A program made the position numbers and the translations under genes. A DNA stretch of 64,000 nt from Ferrovibrio terrae_A (GTDB taxonomy: Bacteria; Pseudomonadota; Alphaproteobacteria; Ferrovibrionales; Ferrovibrionaceae). The notes under the pieces are model-generated. The model was not told where the DNA came from, searched no databases, and saw only the letters and a list, made by a program, of their open reading frames with translations. Where the stretch lies: assembly GCF_943372915.1 (NCBI RefSeq), contig NZ_CALSAN010000010.1, positions 62,001-126,000 of the forward strand, written 5' to 3'. Position 1 is the stretch's first letter, and each line of letters starts with the position of its first letter. Of this stretch, positions 50,660 to 60,846 are shown in pieces.

Positions 50660-50697
50660 CCCCTTCCTTCGCGGCATCGCCGCGTGGGAAGGGGTTT
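50660..50697 (+). terminator. long stem-loop between urtA and urtB
   Basis: CCCCTTCC (50660-50667) pairs with GGAAGGGG (50687-50694), and inside it CGCGGC pairs with GCCGCG around ATC, giving a two-part stem of 14 bp. TTT follows. It probably partly terminates or stabilises urtA mRNA, raising binding protein over permease. Confidence 0.75.
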
Positions 50698-50765
50698 GGA
50701 ACGCCCAACACTATAAAATCCGTTCCGTCATCGTCCCAAGAATCGCTCAAGCGGTCGCTGAAAAC

Positions 50766-52697
50766 ATGCAACGTTTCCTGCCTATTGTGCTGATCGCCCT
50801 GATGCTGGCGCTGGTGGCGGTCGTGCGCCCCGCTGCCGCGCAGGATCTCGCCGCTACCCTGAGCGGCCTGACCGATGCCGATCCCAAGCCGGCGATTGCA
50901 GCGCTGAGCCAGAGCGACGACGACAAAGCCAAGGCCGTGCTTGCTGCGCTCGCTGCCGGCAATCTTTATATCCGGATATCCGACAATGCGGTGGTGATCG
51001 GCGAGAAGGACGGCGAGATGATCGTCGTCACCAATGCCGCCACCGGCGATGTCGAGGACATGCTCAAGCCCGAAGAGCTGCAGGCCATCGCCGTGCCGGA
51101 CGATGCCAGGTCACTGCTGGGGGCTGCCTCGACCGACACGCAGAGCGGCCCGGTCGATTTTGCTACGGCCATCGAGGGCCTGAAGGCCGACAGCTTCGCC
51201 GACAAGGCCAAGGCCATTGCCGCGCTCACCGCGCTGGGCGATGCCCGCGCCGTGCCGGCCTTCCAGGCGCTGGCCGCCGGCCGGCTGTTCACCCGCAAGA
51301 GCGACGGCGCCCTGGTGATCGGCGCCGCCAGCGGCAACGATGTGGCGCTCAGCAATGCCGCCACGGGCGAACCGCTTGGCATCGTCGCGCCGGGCGAAAT
51401 CGACCCGCTGTTCGTCAACAACAACCTGCGCAACGTGCTGCGCGAGGCCGTCGGCCGCCTCGGCCTGGGCAGCAGCGATCCGGCCGTGCGCCGTTCGGCC
51501 GCTGCTGCGCTGCTGGAAAGTCCGGCGCCCGAAGCCGTCGCGTTGCTGCGCGAGGCTTTTGAAAAGGAACAGAATGCCGGTGTCAAATCCGTGATGGCCC
51601 TGTCGCTCGCCGCCACCGACCTCAGCGACCCCGACAAGTCCAAGCGCATCCTGGCGATCCAGACGCTCAGCGGTGCGGCCGAGCTGCGCGTGCGCTCGCT
51701 GCTGCAGGCCCGCCTGAGCCAGGAGACTGACGCGGAGGTCAAGGCCGCGCTGGTCAAGGCCTTCGACAAGATGCAGACCAAGATCACGCTGTATTCCTAT
51801 GCCGAGAACTTCATCCAGGGCATCTCGCTCGGCTCGGTGCTGCTGCTGGCCGCTGTCGGCCTCGCCATCACCTTTGGCGTCATGGGCGTCATCAACATGG
51901 CGCATGGCGAAATGATCATGCTGGGTGCCTATTCGGCCTATGTGACGCAGGAAATCTTCCGCGCCCTGCTGCCGCCCGGCTGGATCGGCGCCTATCTGCT
52001 GGCGGCACTGCCCGTCGCCTTCCTGGTGGCGGCCATCGTGGGCGTCGCCATCGAGCGCGGCATCATCCGCTTCCTCTATGGCCGGCCGCTGGAAACCATG
52101 CTGGCCACCTGGGGCGTCAGCCTCTGCCTGCAGCAGGCGGTGCGCAGCATCTTCGGTGCCACCAACAAGGAAGTCGCCAATCCGGGCTGGATGACCGGTG
52201 CCATCGAGGTGGCCGGCGGCCTCGCGGTCACCTGGAACCGCGTCTACATCATCATCTTCTGCTTCGCCGTGCTCGGCCTGATCGCGCTGATTCTCAAGCG
52301 CACCAGTTTCGGCCTGCATATGCGCGCGGTGACGCAGAACCGCCAGATGGCGGCGGTGATGGGCATTCCCACCGCCCGCGTCGATGCCATGACCTTCGCG
52401 CTCGGTTCAGGGATCGCCGGCATGGCCGGGGTGGCGCTCAGCCAGATCGGCAACGTCTCGCCCAATCTCGGCACCATCTACATCGTCGACAGCTTCCTGG
52501 TCGTCGTCTTCGGCGGCGTCGGCAGCCTGATGGGCACGCTGGTCGGCGCGCTTACGCTCGGCGTGGTCAACAAGATCCTCGAACCGGTGGCCGGCGCGGT
52601 GCTGGGCAAGGTGGTGGTGCTGGTCTGCATCATCCTCTTCATCCAGAAACGCCCGCGCGGACTGTTTGCGGCCAAGGGGAGGTCTGCCGATGCTTGA
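50766..52697 (+). CDS. urtB: urea ABC transporter permease UrtB
   Basis: 643-residue protein. A signal-anchor (LPIVLIALMLALVAVVRPAAAQD) is followed by a periplasmic region of about 310 residues with HEAT-like repeats (for example VRRSAAAALLESPAPEAVALL), then a LivH-type permease with about eight helices (SLGSVLLLAAVGLAITFGVM, INMAHGEMIMLGAYSAYVTQ, GVGSLMGTLVGALTLGVVNK). The N-terminal extension is normal for UrtB but absent from amino-acid LivH proteins. ATG 50766 is preferred because the signal-anchor starts there. It overlaps urtC by 8 bp. Confidence 0.93.
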   Translation: MQRFLPIVLIALMLALVAVVRPAAAQDLAATLSGLTDADPKPAIAALSQSDDDKAKAVLAALAAGNLYIRISDNAVVIGEKDGEMIVVTNAATGDVEDMLKPEELQAIAVPDDARSLLGAASTDTQSGPVDFATAIEGLKADSFADKAKAIAALTALGDARAVPAFQALAAGRLFTRKSDGALVIGAASGNDVALSNAATGEPLGIVAPGEIDPLFVNNNLRNVLREAVGRLGLGSSDPAVRRSAAAALLESPAPEAVALLREAFEKEQNAGVKSVMALSLAATDLSDPDKSKRILAIQTLSGAAELRVRSLLQARLSQETDAEVKAALVKAFDKMQTKITLYSYAENFIQGISLGSVLLLAAVGLAITFGVMGVINMAHGEMIMLGAYSAYVTQEIFRALLPPGWIGAYLLAALPVAFLVAAIVGVAIERGIIRFLYGRPLETMLATWGVSLCLQQAVRSIFGATNKEVANPGWMTGAIEVAGGLAVTWNRVYIIIFCFAVLGLIALILKRTSFGLHMRAVTQNRQMAAVMGIPTARVDAMTFALGSGIAGMAGVALSQIGNVSPNLGTIYIVDSFLVVVFGGVGSLMGTLVGALTLGVVNKILEPVAGAVLGKVVVLVCIILFIQKRPRGLFAAKGRSADA

Positions 52698-53859
52698 TCA
52701 GCTGCAGACGCTTGCCAGGCCAAAACCGCTGCTCGACCGTCGCGGCTGGGCGGTCTTCCTCGCCATCGGCTTTGTGCTGATCGTGGTGGTGCCGCTGCTC
52801 AACCTGCTGCCCGCGCGCGGCAGCATGATGCAGGTGCCGGACTACCTGATCCCGCTGCTGGGCAAATATGCCTGCTATGCCATTCTTGCGCTGGCCCTCG
52901 ACCTGGTCTGGGGCTATGCGGGGATCCTCAGTCTTGGCCATGGTGCCTTCTTCGCGCTCGGCGGCTATGCCATGGGCATGTACCTGATGCGCCAGATCGG
53001 CACCCGTGGCGTCTATGGCAATCCGGTGCTGCCCGATTTCATGGTCTTCCTGAACTGGAAGGAACTGCCCTGGTACTGGATGGGCTTCGACAGCTTCCCG
53101 TTTGCCCTGCTGATGGTGCTGCTGGCGCCCGGGCTTCTGGCGCTGGTGCTGGGCTGGTTCGCCTTCCGCAGCCGCGTCACCGGCGTCTACATCTCGATCG
53201 TCACCCAGGCGATGACCTTCGCCCTGCTGCTTGCCTTCTTCCGCAATGACATGGGCTTTGGCGGCAATAACGGCCTGACCGATTTCAAGGACATCCTTGG
53301 CTTTCCGATCCAGGCGCCCAGCACCCGCATCGGCCTCTATATCGTCTCGGTCATTGTGCTTGGCCTGTGTTTCCTGCTCTGCCGCTTCGTGGTGCAGTCC
53401 AAGCTCGGCCGCGTGCTGCTGGCTGTGCGCGATGCGGAAAGCCGTGTGCGCTTCCTGGGTTATTCACCGACATCAGCCAAGCTGTTTGCCTTCGTGCTGT
53501 CGGCCTTGCTGGCCGGCATCGCCGGCGCGCTCTATGTGCCGCAGGTCGGCATCATCAATCCAAGTGAATTCTCGCCGGCCAATTCGATCGAGATCGCCAT
53601 CTGGGTGGCGGTCGGTGGCCGCGGCACGCTGTATGGCGCCATCCTCGGCGGCGTGGTGATCAATCTGGTCAAAACCTGGCTCACCGGCGCAGCACCGGAA
53701 CTCTGGCTCTTTGTGCTCGGCGGGCTATTCATTGCTTCAACCCTGCTGTTCCCCAAGGGCATTGTCGGACTGCTCGGGCAATGGAAAGCCTGGCGGGCAG
53801 AGAAACAGGCCTATGCGCTGAATGAAAAGGCACCCTTGAAAGAGAAGGGGGCTGAGTGA
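52690..53859 (+). CDS. urtC: urea ABC transporter permease UrtC
   Basis: 389-residue LivM-type permease with about ten helices. ALDLVWGYAGILSLGHGAFFALGGYAMGMYLM, in parts, and VTGVYISIVTQAMTFALLLAF are family blocks; GVYISIVTQAMT is the helical turn next to the ATPase contact. It forms the pore with UrtB. The stop codon overlaps the urtD start (TGATG at 53857-53861). The cytoplasmic tail is charged (EKAPLKEKGAE). Confidence 0.94.
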   Translation: MLDQLQTLARPKPLLDRRGWAVFLAIGFVLIVVVPLLNLLPARGSMMQVPDYLIPLLGKYACYAILALALDLVWGYAGILSLGHGAFFALGGYAMGMYLMRQIGTRGVYGNPVLPDFMVFLNWKELPWYWMGFDSFPFALLMVLLAPGLLALVLGWFAFRSRVTGVYISIVTQAMTFALLLAFFRNDMGFGGNNGLTDFKDILGFPIQAPSTRIGLYIVSVIVLGLCFLLCRFVVQSKLGRVLLAVRDAESRVRFLGYSPTSAKLFAFVLSALLAGIAGALYVPQVGIINPSEFSPANSIEIAIWVAVGGRGTLYGAILGGVVINLVKTWLTGAAPELWLFVLGGLFIASTLLFPKGIVGLLGQWKAWRAEKQAYALNEKAPLKEKGAE

Positions 53860-54683
53860 TGCGCGCGGCTACGCCACCGCCCTCGCCACTGGTCCAGCCG
53901 GCCACCGCCGGCATGTCGCCTGAGATTGTCAACAAGGTGCGTGTCTCCGACACCCAGCTTTATCTTGATGGCGTGTCGGTTGCTTTCGATGGTTTCAAGG
54001 CGATCAACAACCTCGCGCTGATGGTCGCTCCCGGCGAACTGCGTACCATCATCGGCCCCAATGGTGCGGGCAAGACCACGATGATGGATATCATCACCGG
54101 CAAGACGAAGCCTGACTCGGGCGAAGTGATGTTTGCCGGCCGCGTCGACCTCACCAAGCTGGATGAGGTCGAAATCGCCAATCTGGGAATTGGCCGCAAA
54201 TTCCAGAAACCCACAGTGTTCGAGAATCTCACCGTGTTCGAGAATTTCGAACTGGCGCTGAAATCCGCCCGTGGCGCCTGGAAAACCCTGCTCGGCCGGC
54301 TGAATTCCGAAGCGCTGGACCGCATCGCCTGGGCGCTGCATACGGTCGGGCTTGAGACCAAGATCCGCGATTCGGCCGGTGCGCTCAGCCATGGCCAGAA
54401 GCAGTGGCTCGAAATCGGCATGCTGCTGGTGCAGGACACTCAGCTGATCCTGCTGGACGAGCCGGTGGCGGGCATGACCGACGCCGAAACCAAGCAGACC
54501 GCCGAGTTGATCCTGACGCTGAAGGGCGAACGCACCCTGGTGGTGGTGGAGCACGATATGGAATTCGTGCGCGATCTCGGCGCCAAGGTCACTGTGCTGC
54601 ATGAGGGCAGCGTGCTGTCCGAAGGCACGGTCGACCATGTGCAGAACGATCCGCGCGTCATCGAAGTCTATCTGGGGCGCTGA
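53859..54683 (+). CDS. urtD: urea ABC transporter ATPase UrtD
   Basis: 274-residue LivG-type ABC ATPase. Walker A IIGPNGAGKTTMMDIITGK is near residue 65, the Q-loop area RKFQKPTVFENLTVFENFE follows, and the signature is LSHGQKQWLEIGMLL (a variant of LSGGQ that is typical of UrtD). Walker B is LILLDEPVAGMTDAE. ATG 53859 is preferred over the overlapping GTG three bases earlier. It drives the urea pump with UrtE. Confidence 0.95.
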   Translation: MRAATPPPSPLVQPATAGMSPEIVNKVRVSDTQLYLDGVSVAFDGFKAINNLALMVAPGELRTIIGPNGAGKTTMMDIITGKTKPDSGEVMFAGRVDLTKLDEVEIANLGIGRKFQKPTVFENLTVFENFELALKSARGAWKTLLGRLNSEALDRIAWALHTVGLETKIRDSAGALSHGQKQWLEIGMLLVQDTQLILLDEPVAGMTDAETKQTAELILTLKGERTLVVVEHDMEFVRDLGAKVTVLHEGSVLSEGTVDHVQNDPRVIEVYLGR

Positions 54684-54688
54684 GAGAT

Positions 54689-55384
54689 ATGCTGCAGGCG
54701 GAAAACCTCAATCTCTATTACGGTGCCAGCCATGCCCTGCGCGATGTGGGTGTCACGGCCGCACCGGGCAAGATCACCTGCGTGCTGGGACGCAATGGCG
54801 TCGGCAAGACCTCGCTGATGCGGGCGCTCGTCGGGCTGCAGAGCGTGCGCTCCGGCAGGATCATGTGGGAAGGCCAGGATATCATCGGGCTGAAACCGCA
54901 TGAGCGGGCCCGGCGCGGCATCGCCATGGTGCCGCAGGGCCGCGAGATTTTCCCGCGTCTGACCGTCTATGAAAACCTGGAAACTGGCATGGCGCCGTTG
55001 CCCCGGGGCGAACGCCGGATCGAGGACGAGATTTTTGCGCTGTTCCCGGTGCTGCATGAGATGCGCAACCGGCGCGGCGGCGACCTTTCGGGGGGACAGC
55101 AGCAGCAGCTGGCGATTGCGCGGGCCCTGGTCACGCGTCCCAGGCTGCTGCTGCTGGACGAACCCACCGAGGGCATCCAGCCGTCCATCATCAAGGATAT
55201 CGGCCGGGTGATCCGCGAACTGGCCAACCGGGGCACCATGGCGATTGTGCTGGTCGAGCAGTATTTCGACTTCGCCCGGGCGCTGGCCGACAACTTCATC
55301 CTGCTGCAGCGGGGCGAGGTTGTGGTCGAAGGCGACGCTTCCCGGCTGGATGCCGACGACGTCCGCCGCTATCTTACCGTCTGA
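54689..55384 (+). CDS. urtE: urea ABC transporter ATPase UrtE
   Basis: 231-residue LivF-type ABC ATPase. Walker A VLGRNGVGKTSLMRAL, YxxQGREIFPRLTVYENLE as the Q-loop side, signature DLSGGQQQQLAIARALV and Walker B LLLLDEPTEGIQPSII are all intact. EGIQPSI is the UrtE/LivF marker. It lies 5 bp after urtD and 35 bp before ureA, so uptake and hydrolysis genes probably share one long transcript. Confidence 0.95.
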   Translation: MLQAENLNLYYGASHALRDVGVTAAPGKITCVLGRNGVGKTSLMRALVGLQSVRSGRIMWEGQDIIGLKPHERARRGIAMVPQGREIFPRLTVYENLETGMAPLPRGERRIEDEIFALFPVLHEMRNRRGGDLSGGQQQQLAIARALVTRPRLLLLDEPTEGIQPSIIKDIGRVIRELANRGTMAIVLVEQYFDFARALADNFILLQRGEVVVEGDASRLDADDVRRYLTV

Positions 55385-55419
55385 CATTCGGTTCGTTTCA
55401 GCAGGGGAGGGGTGGCGGC

Positions 55420-55722
55420 ATGAATTTGACGCCCCGCGAGAAGGACAAGTTGCTGGTCGCCATGGCGGCCGTGGTCGCCCGCCGCCGGCTTGAGCGCGGG
55501 GTCAAGCTCAATCACCCGGAGGCGATTGCGCTGATCACCGACTATGTGGTCGAAGGCGCCCGCGACGGCCGCTCGGTGGCCGAGTTGATGCGCGATGGCG
55601 GCACTGTCATCACCCGGGCGCAGGTGATGGAGGGTGTGGCCGAGATGATCCACGAAATCCAGGTCGAGGCCACCTTCCCGGACGGCACCAAGCTGGTGAC
55701 CGTCCATAACCCGATCCGCTGA
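55420..55722 (+). CDS. ureA: urease gamma subunit
   Basis: 100-residue small structural subunit of the nickel urease, which splits urea to ammonia and carbamate. MNLTPREKDKLLVAMAAVVA, LNHPEAIALITDYVVEGARDG, MRDGGTVITRAQVMEGV and ending TVHNPIR match UreA throughout. GCAGGGGAGGGG precedes the ATG. It lies between urtE and ureB in the expected order. Confidence 0.97.
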   Translation: MNLTPREKDKLLVAMAAVVARRRLERGVKLNHPEAIALITDYVVEGARDGRSVAELMRDGGTVITRAQVMEGVAEMIHEIQVEATFPDGTKLVTVHNPIR

Positions 55723-55731
55723 GGGGTGTCC

Positions 55732-56037
55732 ATGATTCCCGGTGAAATCATCACAGGCGACGGCGAGATCGAACTCAATGCCGGCCGGCCCACCATCACG
55801 CTGGAGATCGCCAATACCGGCGACCGGCCGATCCAGGTCGGCAGCCACTACCATTTCTTCGAGACCAATCCGGCGCTGAAATTTGATCGCGCCAAGGCGC
55901 GTGGCATGCGGCTGGATATTCCCGCCGGCACCGCTGTTCGTTTTGAACCCGGGCAAACGCGGACCGTCAATCTGGTATCCTATGCCGGCAAGCGTGAGGT
56001 CTATGGCTTCCGCGCCGACATCATGGGCAAGCTGTAA
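55732..56037 (+). CDS. ureB: urease beta subunit
   Basis: 101-residue beta subunit. It begins MIPGEIITGDGEIELNAGRP, the universal UreB start, and contains IQVGSHYHFFETNPALKFDR and GMRLDIPAGTAVRFEPGQT. A GTG six bases earlier is in frame, but ATG 55732 matches the family N-terminus. It lies 9 bp after ureA and 14 bp before ureC. Confidence 0.97.
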   Translation: MIPGEIITGDGEIELNAGRPTITLEIANTGDRPIQVGSHYHFFETNPALKFDRAKARGMRLDIPAGTAVRFEPGQTRTVNLVSYAGKREVYGFRADIMGKL

Positions 56038-56051
56038 GAGGGGATGTAGAG

Positions 56052-57815
<1,764 letters not shown>

Positions 57816-57818
57816 GCG

Positions 57819-58394
57819 ATGTTGCGCGCCGCCGCCGTGATTCCTGCGGGCCGCTGGCCCGCCTCCGAACGCCGCGCCACGGTGACGCTGGCGCATCATG
57901 ACCGCCATCGCCGCCGCATCCGGCTCACCGCCGATGATGGCAGCGCCTTCCTGCTCGATCTGGCCGAGGCCACCGTGCTGCGCCATGGCGACGGGCTGCA
58001 GCTCGACAACGGCGCCGGCTATATCGAGGTGCAGGCCGCACCCGAGCAGTTGATCGAGGTCTCGGCGCCGACGCCCGAATTGCTGGCGCGACTGGCCTGG
58101 CATCTGGGCAACCGTCATCTGCCGGCCGAAATCCGTGGCGACCGCATCCTGATCCGCGACGACCATGTCATTGTCGATATGCTGAAAGGCCTCGGCGCCA
58201 GCGTGGCGGCCGTCAACGCGCCCTTCGATCCCGAGGGCGGTGCCTACGGCCAGCATAACCACGATCCGTCACATCCCTATGGCCTCGGCTCGCGCTACGG
58301 CAAGGGCGGCGAACGTGTTCATGGCCATGGGCATGAACATGCGCATGGTCATCACCACCATCATGATGATGACGACCACGGGCACCATCACTGA
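57819..58394 (+). CDS. ureE: urease accessory nickel chaperone UreE
   Basis: 191-residue nickel-binding chaperone that passes nickel to UreG/urease. The N-terminal peptide-binding domain has LTADDGSAFLLDLAEATVL, and LAWHLGNRHLPAEIRGDRIL plus RDDHVIVDMLKGLGA are the metal-domain markers, including the dimer-interface His. The last about 25 residues are extremely His/Asp-rich (GHGHEHAHGHHHHHDDDDHG), a nickel reservoir. It starts 3 bp after ureC. The downstream operon partner ureF is 3.9 kb away beyond an inverted cassette. Confidence 0.93.
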   Translation: MLRAAAVIPAGRWPASERRATVTLAHHDRHRRRIRLTADDGSAFLLDLAEATVLRHGDGLQLDNGAGYIEVQAAPEQLIEVSAPTPELLARLAWHLGNRHLPAEIRGDRILIRDDHVIVDMLKGLGASVAAVNAPFDPEGGAYGQHNHDPSHPYGLGSRYGKGGERVHGHGHEHAHGHHHHHDDDDHGHHH

Positions 58395-58415
58395 TCGGCG
58401 GAAACGGGTGGTGGA

Positions 58416-60251
58416 TCAGTCGAGTTCGAAGTTGTTCTTGTAATCCAGCCTCAGGGCCGGATTCTGAACTTCCTTGCGCAACAGGCAATTGCCCACCACC
58501 AGCACCTCGATCTCCGAGCCCATGAAGCAGCGGAAGGCGTCTTCCGGGGTGCAGACGATCGGCTCGCCACGCACGTTGAAGCTGGTGTTGACCAGCACTG
58601 GACAGCCGGTGGCGGCCTTGAAGGCCGAGATCAGGCGGTGGAAGCGCGGATTGGTGTCTGCATGCACGGTTTGCAGCCGTGCTGAATAGTCGACATGGGT
58701 AACGGCTGGTATGTCGGACCGCGGTACGTTCAGCTTGTCGATGCCGAACAACTGCTCCTCGGCGGCGGTCATCTGGCGCCGGCGTTCCTTTCGGATCGGC
58801 GCTACCATCAGCATGTAGGGCGAATCTTCTCCGAACTCGAACCAGTCGGACAGATCCTCGCGCAGCACTGCCGGAGCGAACGGGCGGAAGCTTTCGCGAT
58901 ACTTCACTTTCAGATTGAGGGTCTTCTGCATCGCAGGCGAACGCGGATCACCCAGGATCGAGCGGTTGCCCAATGCGCGCGGGCCGAATTCCATGCGACC
59001 CTGGAACCAGCCCACGGCCTTGCCGTCGGCGAGGTCAGCCGCCACCGTGCTGAACAGGCTGTCATCGTCGGGTGTGGTGAAGATGGCGCCGGCATTGCGC
59101 AGGCGGGTTTCGATGTCGTCCTGTGCATAGCTGGGGCCCAGATAGCTGCCGACAATATGGTCGCGGCCACTCAGCGGCAGCCGCGGCTTGCCGTAATGCT
59201 GGTGCCAAGCGGCAAGCGCGGCGCCCACCGATCCACCGGCATCACCTGCCGCCGGCTGTACCCAGATATTCTCGAACACCCCCTCGCGTGCCAGCAGGCC
59301 GTTGGCGACGCAATTGAGTGCAACGCCGCCGGCCAGGCAAAGATTCTTGGCGCCGGTCTCACGCTGCACGTTGCGCGCCAGTTTTAGCACAACCTCTTCG
59401 GTCACCGCCTGGATCGAGGCGGCGAGGTCCATATGGCGCTGGTCGAGCCGCTCTTCCGGCTTGCGCGGCGGGCCGCCGAACAGCGCATCGAAGCGCGCAT
59501 TGGTCATGGTCAGGCCGGTACAGTAGTTGAAATACCGCATGTCGAGCCGGAACGAGCCATCGTCCTTGATGTCGATCAGGTGATCACGGATCAGCTTGGC
59601 GTATTTCGGCTCACCATAGGGCGCCAGACCCATCACCTTGTATTCGCCGGAATTGACCTTGAAGCCGGTGTAATAGGTGAAGGCGGAATACAGCAGCCCG
59701 AGAGAATGCGGGAAGTGGATTTCCTTGATGATATGCAGGTCGCTGCCGCGGCCATAAGCCAGCGAGGAGGTGGTCCATTCGCCGACGCCGTCCATGGTCA
59801 GCACAGCGGCATCTTCAAAGGGCGAGGGGAAATAGGCGCTGGCGGCGTGGCTGTAATGGTGTTCGGAGAACAGCAGCTTCTTGCGCCATTCCACGTCGGG
59901 CCCGATCGCCTTCAGTTCGGCGTCGAGCAGGCGGCGCTGGAAGAATTTCTCGCCCAGCCACAGCGGCATCGCTTGGCGGAACGAGCTGAAGCCGCGTGGC
60001 GCGAAAGCCAGATAGGTTTCGATCAGGCGTTCGAATTTCAAGAACGGCTTGTCGTAGAAGGCGACATGATCGATCTGATCGGGCGTAATGCCGGCTTCGG
60101 CCAGGCAATAACGCACGGCATGGCCAGGAAACCCTGAGTCATGCTTCTTGCGGGTGAAACGCTCTTCCTGGGCGGCGGCGACAATGCGGCCGTCATGCAG
60201 CAACGCGGCCGCGCTGTCATGGTAGAACGCAGAAAGGCCCAGGATATACAT
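58416..60251 (-). CDS. NodU/CmcH-family O-carbamoyltransferase
   Basis: 611-residue enzyme of the family that transfers a carbamoyl group from carbamoyl phosphate via carbamoyl-adenylate to a hydroxyl of a sugar or metabolite. The N-terminal kinase-like domain starts YILGLSAFYHDSAAALLHDG and has SEHHYSHAASAYFPSPF with the metal-binding His residues, VLTMDGVGEWTTSS and YKVMGLAPYGEPKYA. The C-terminal YrdC-like domain has VGWFQGRMEFGPRALGNRSI and CPVLVNTSFNVRGEPIVCTP. It is the last gene of a minus-strand cassette with DUF5989, SxtJ and SGNH genes, convergent with ureE (21-bp gap). The acceptor is probably a surface polysaccharide. Confidence 0.93.
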   Translation of the reverse strand: MYILGLSAFYHDSAAALLHDGRIVAAAQEERFTRKKHDSGFPGHAVRYCLAEAGITPDQIDHVAFYDKPFLKFERLIETYLAFAPRGFSSFRQAMPLWLGEKFFQRRLLDAELKAIGPDVEWRKKLLFSEHHYSHAASAYFPSPFEDAAVLTMDGVGEWTTSSLAYGRGSDLHIIKEIHFPHSLGLLYSAFTYYTGFKVNSGEYKVMGLAPYGEPKYAKLIRDHLIDIKDDGSFRLDMRYFNYCTGLTMTNARFDALFGGPPRKPEERLDQRHMDLAASIQAVTEEVVLKLARNVQRETGAKNLCLAGGVALNCVANGLLAREGVFENIWVQPAAGDAGGSVGAALAAWHQHYGKPRLPLSGRDHIVGSYLGPSYAQDDIETRLRNAGAIFTTPDDDSLFSTVAADLADGKAVGWFQGRMEFGPRALGNRSILGDPRSPAMQKTLNLKVKYRESFRPFAPAVLREDLSDWFEFGEDSPYMLMVAPIRKERRRQMTAAEEQLFGIDKLNVPRSDIPAVTHVDYSARLQTVHADTNPRFHRLISAFKAATGCPVLVNTSFNVRGEPIVCTPEDAFRCFMGSEIEVLVVGNCLLRKEVQNPALRLDYKNNFELD

Positions 60252-60257
60252 GCCGGA

Positions 60258-60407
60258 TCAGAACAGGGCGTAGATGAACGGCGCCACGACGCTGCCTTTG
60301 GCCGCGATGATCAGGCCGCCGAAGATCAGGCAAATCAGCAGCAGCGGCGCCAGCCAATACTTCTTGCGGGTGCGGATGTAGGACCAGAATTCGGCGAGAA
60401 ATTCCAT
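60258..60407 (-). CDS. DUF5989 family small membrane protein
   Basis: A 49-residue protein translated by hand from the minus strand: MEFLAEFWSYIRTRKKYW followed by a hydrophobic segment (LAPLLLICLIFGGLIIA) and the ending KGSVVAPFIYALF. These three parts, including the RxRKKYW and SxVAPFIYxLF motifs, are typical of DUF5989, which is nearly always found beside NodU-type carbamoyltransferases and SxtJ. One membrane span is predicted. Function unknown; it may anchor the carbamoyltransferase to the membrane. It lies 6 bp before the carbamoyltransferase gene. Confidence 0.88.
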   Translation of the reverse strand: MEFLAEFWSYIRTRKKYWLAPLLLICLIFGGLIIAAKGSVVAPFIYALF

Positions 60408-60411
60408 GCGA

Positions 60412-60840
60412 TCAAAATCCGAATTTCATTGAATCTTTGGCAGGTGCTGGCTGTTCACGGGCAATCCAGTAGGTCGTCGCCTTGTGGTCGAAACCCATCT
60501 TGATCGGGAGCTTCCCGAGCAGCCGCATCACCAGGTTGGCCGGCAGGAACAGGCCGAAGAAGATCAGGCCCATCAGCAGCGGCGAGGTGACATGGTGCAG
60601 CAGGCCGCCCAATTTCATCCAGCCGGCAAGCGGCCAGCGCAGTAGGGCCGGCAGCGCCAGGGCGATGAGCAGCAGCAGACCGGCGACAACCAGGCACCAC
60701 AGCACCGGCGCAGCGCCGTGCAGCAGCGGCAGGAGGCCGAAGCCGGCGAACACCACGCCCAGAAGAATACCGAATTGCCGCTCTTTGCCCACGTTGCCTA
60801 CCTTTCCGGCGATGCCGGCTGTCGGGGGCGTTGATAGCAC
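60412..60840 (-). CDS. SxtJ-family membrane protein
   Basis: Up to 142 residues with about four hydrophobic segments (FGILLGVVFAGFGLLPLL, VLWCLVVAGLLLLIALALP, HHVTSPLLMGLIFFGLFLP). WMKLGGLLHHVTSPLLMGL and MRLLGKLPIKMGFDHKATTYW are SxtJ signatures; the family is named after a gene of the saxitoxin cluster, where it is next to a carbamoyltransferase. The start is uncertain: GTG 60840 gives the longest form, but GTG 60792 has a GGAAAGG site and gives a 126-residue protein closer to the family. Function unknown, presumed to help carbamoylation at the membrane. Confidence 0.85.
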   Translation of the reverse strand: MLSTPPTAGIAGKVGNVGKERQFGILLGVVFAGFGLLPLLHGAAPVLWCLVVAGLLLLIALALPALLRWPLAGWMKLGGLLHHVTSPLLMGLIFFGLFLPANLVMRLLGKLPIKMGFDHKATTYWIAREQPAPAKDSMKFGF

Positions 60841-60846
60841 CGAAAA

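Noticed and set aside
58320..58393. Short CAT/CAC-rich direct repeats
   Set aside because: They are the codons of the His-rich UreE tail and not an independent DNA repeat or CRISPR.
58390..58420. ACTGATC...GATCAGT inverted repeat between ureE and the carbamoyltransferase gene as a terminator
   Set aside because: The stem has only 7 bp with a 17-base loop and no T run; too weak to call.
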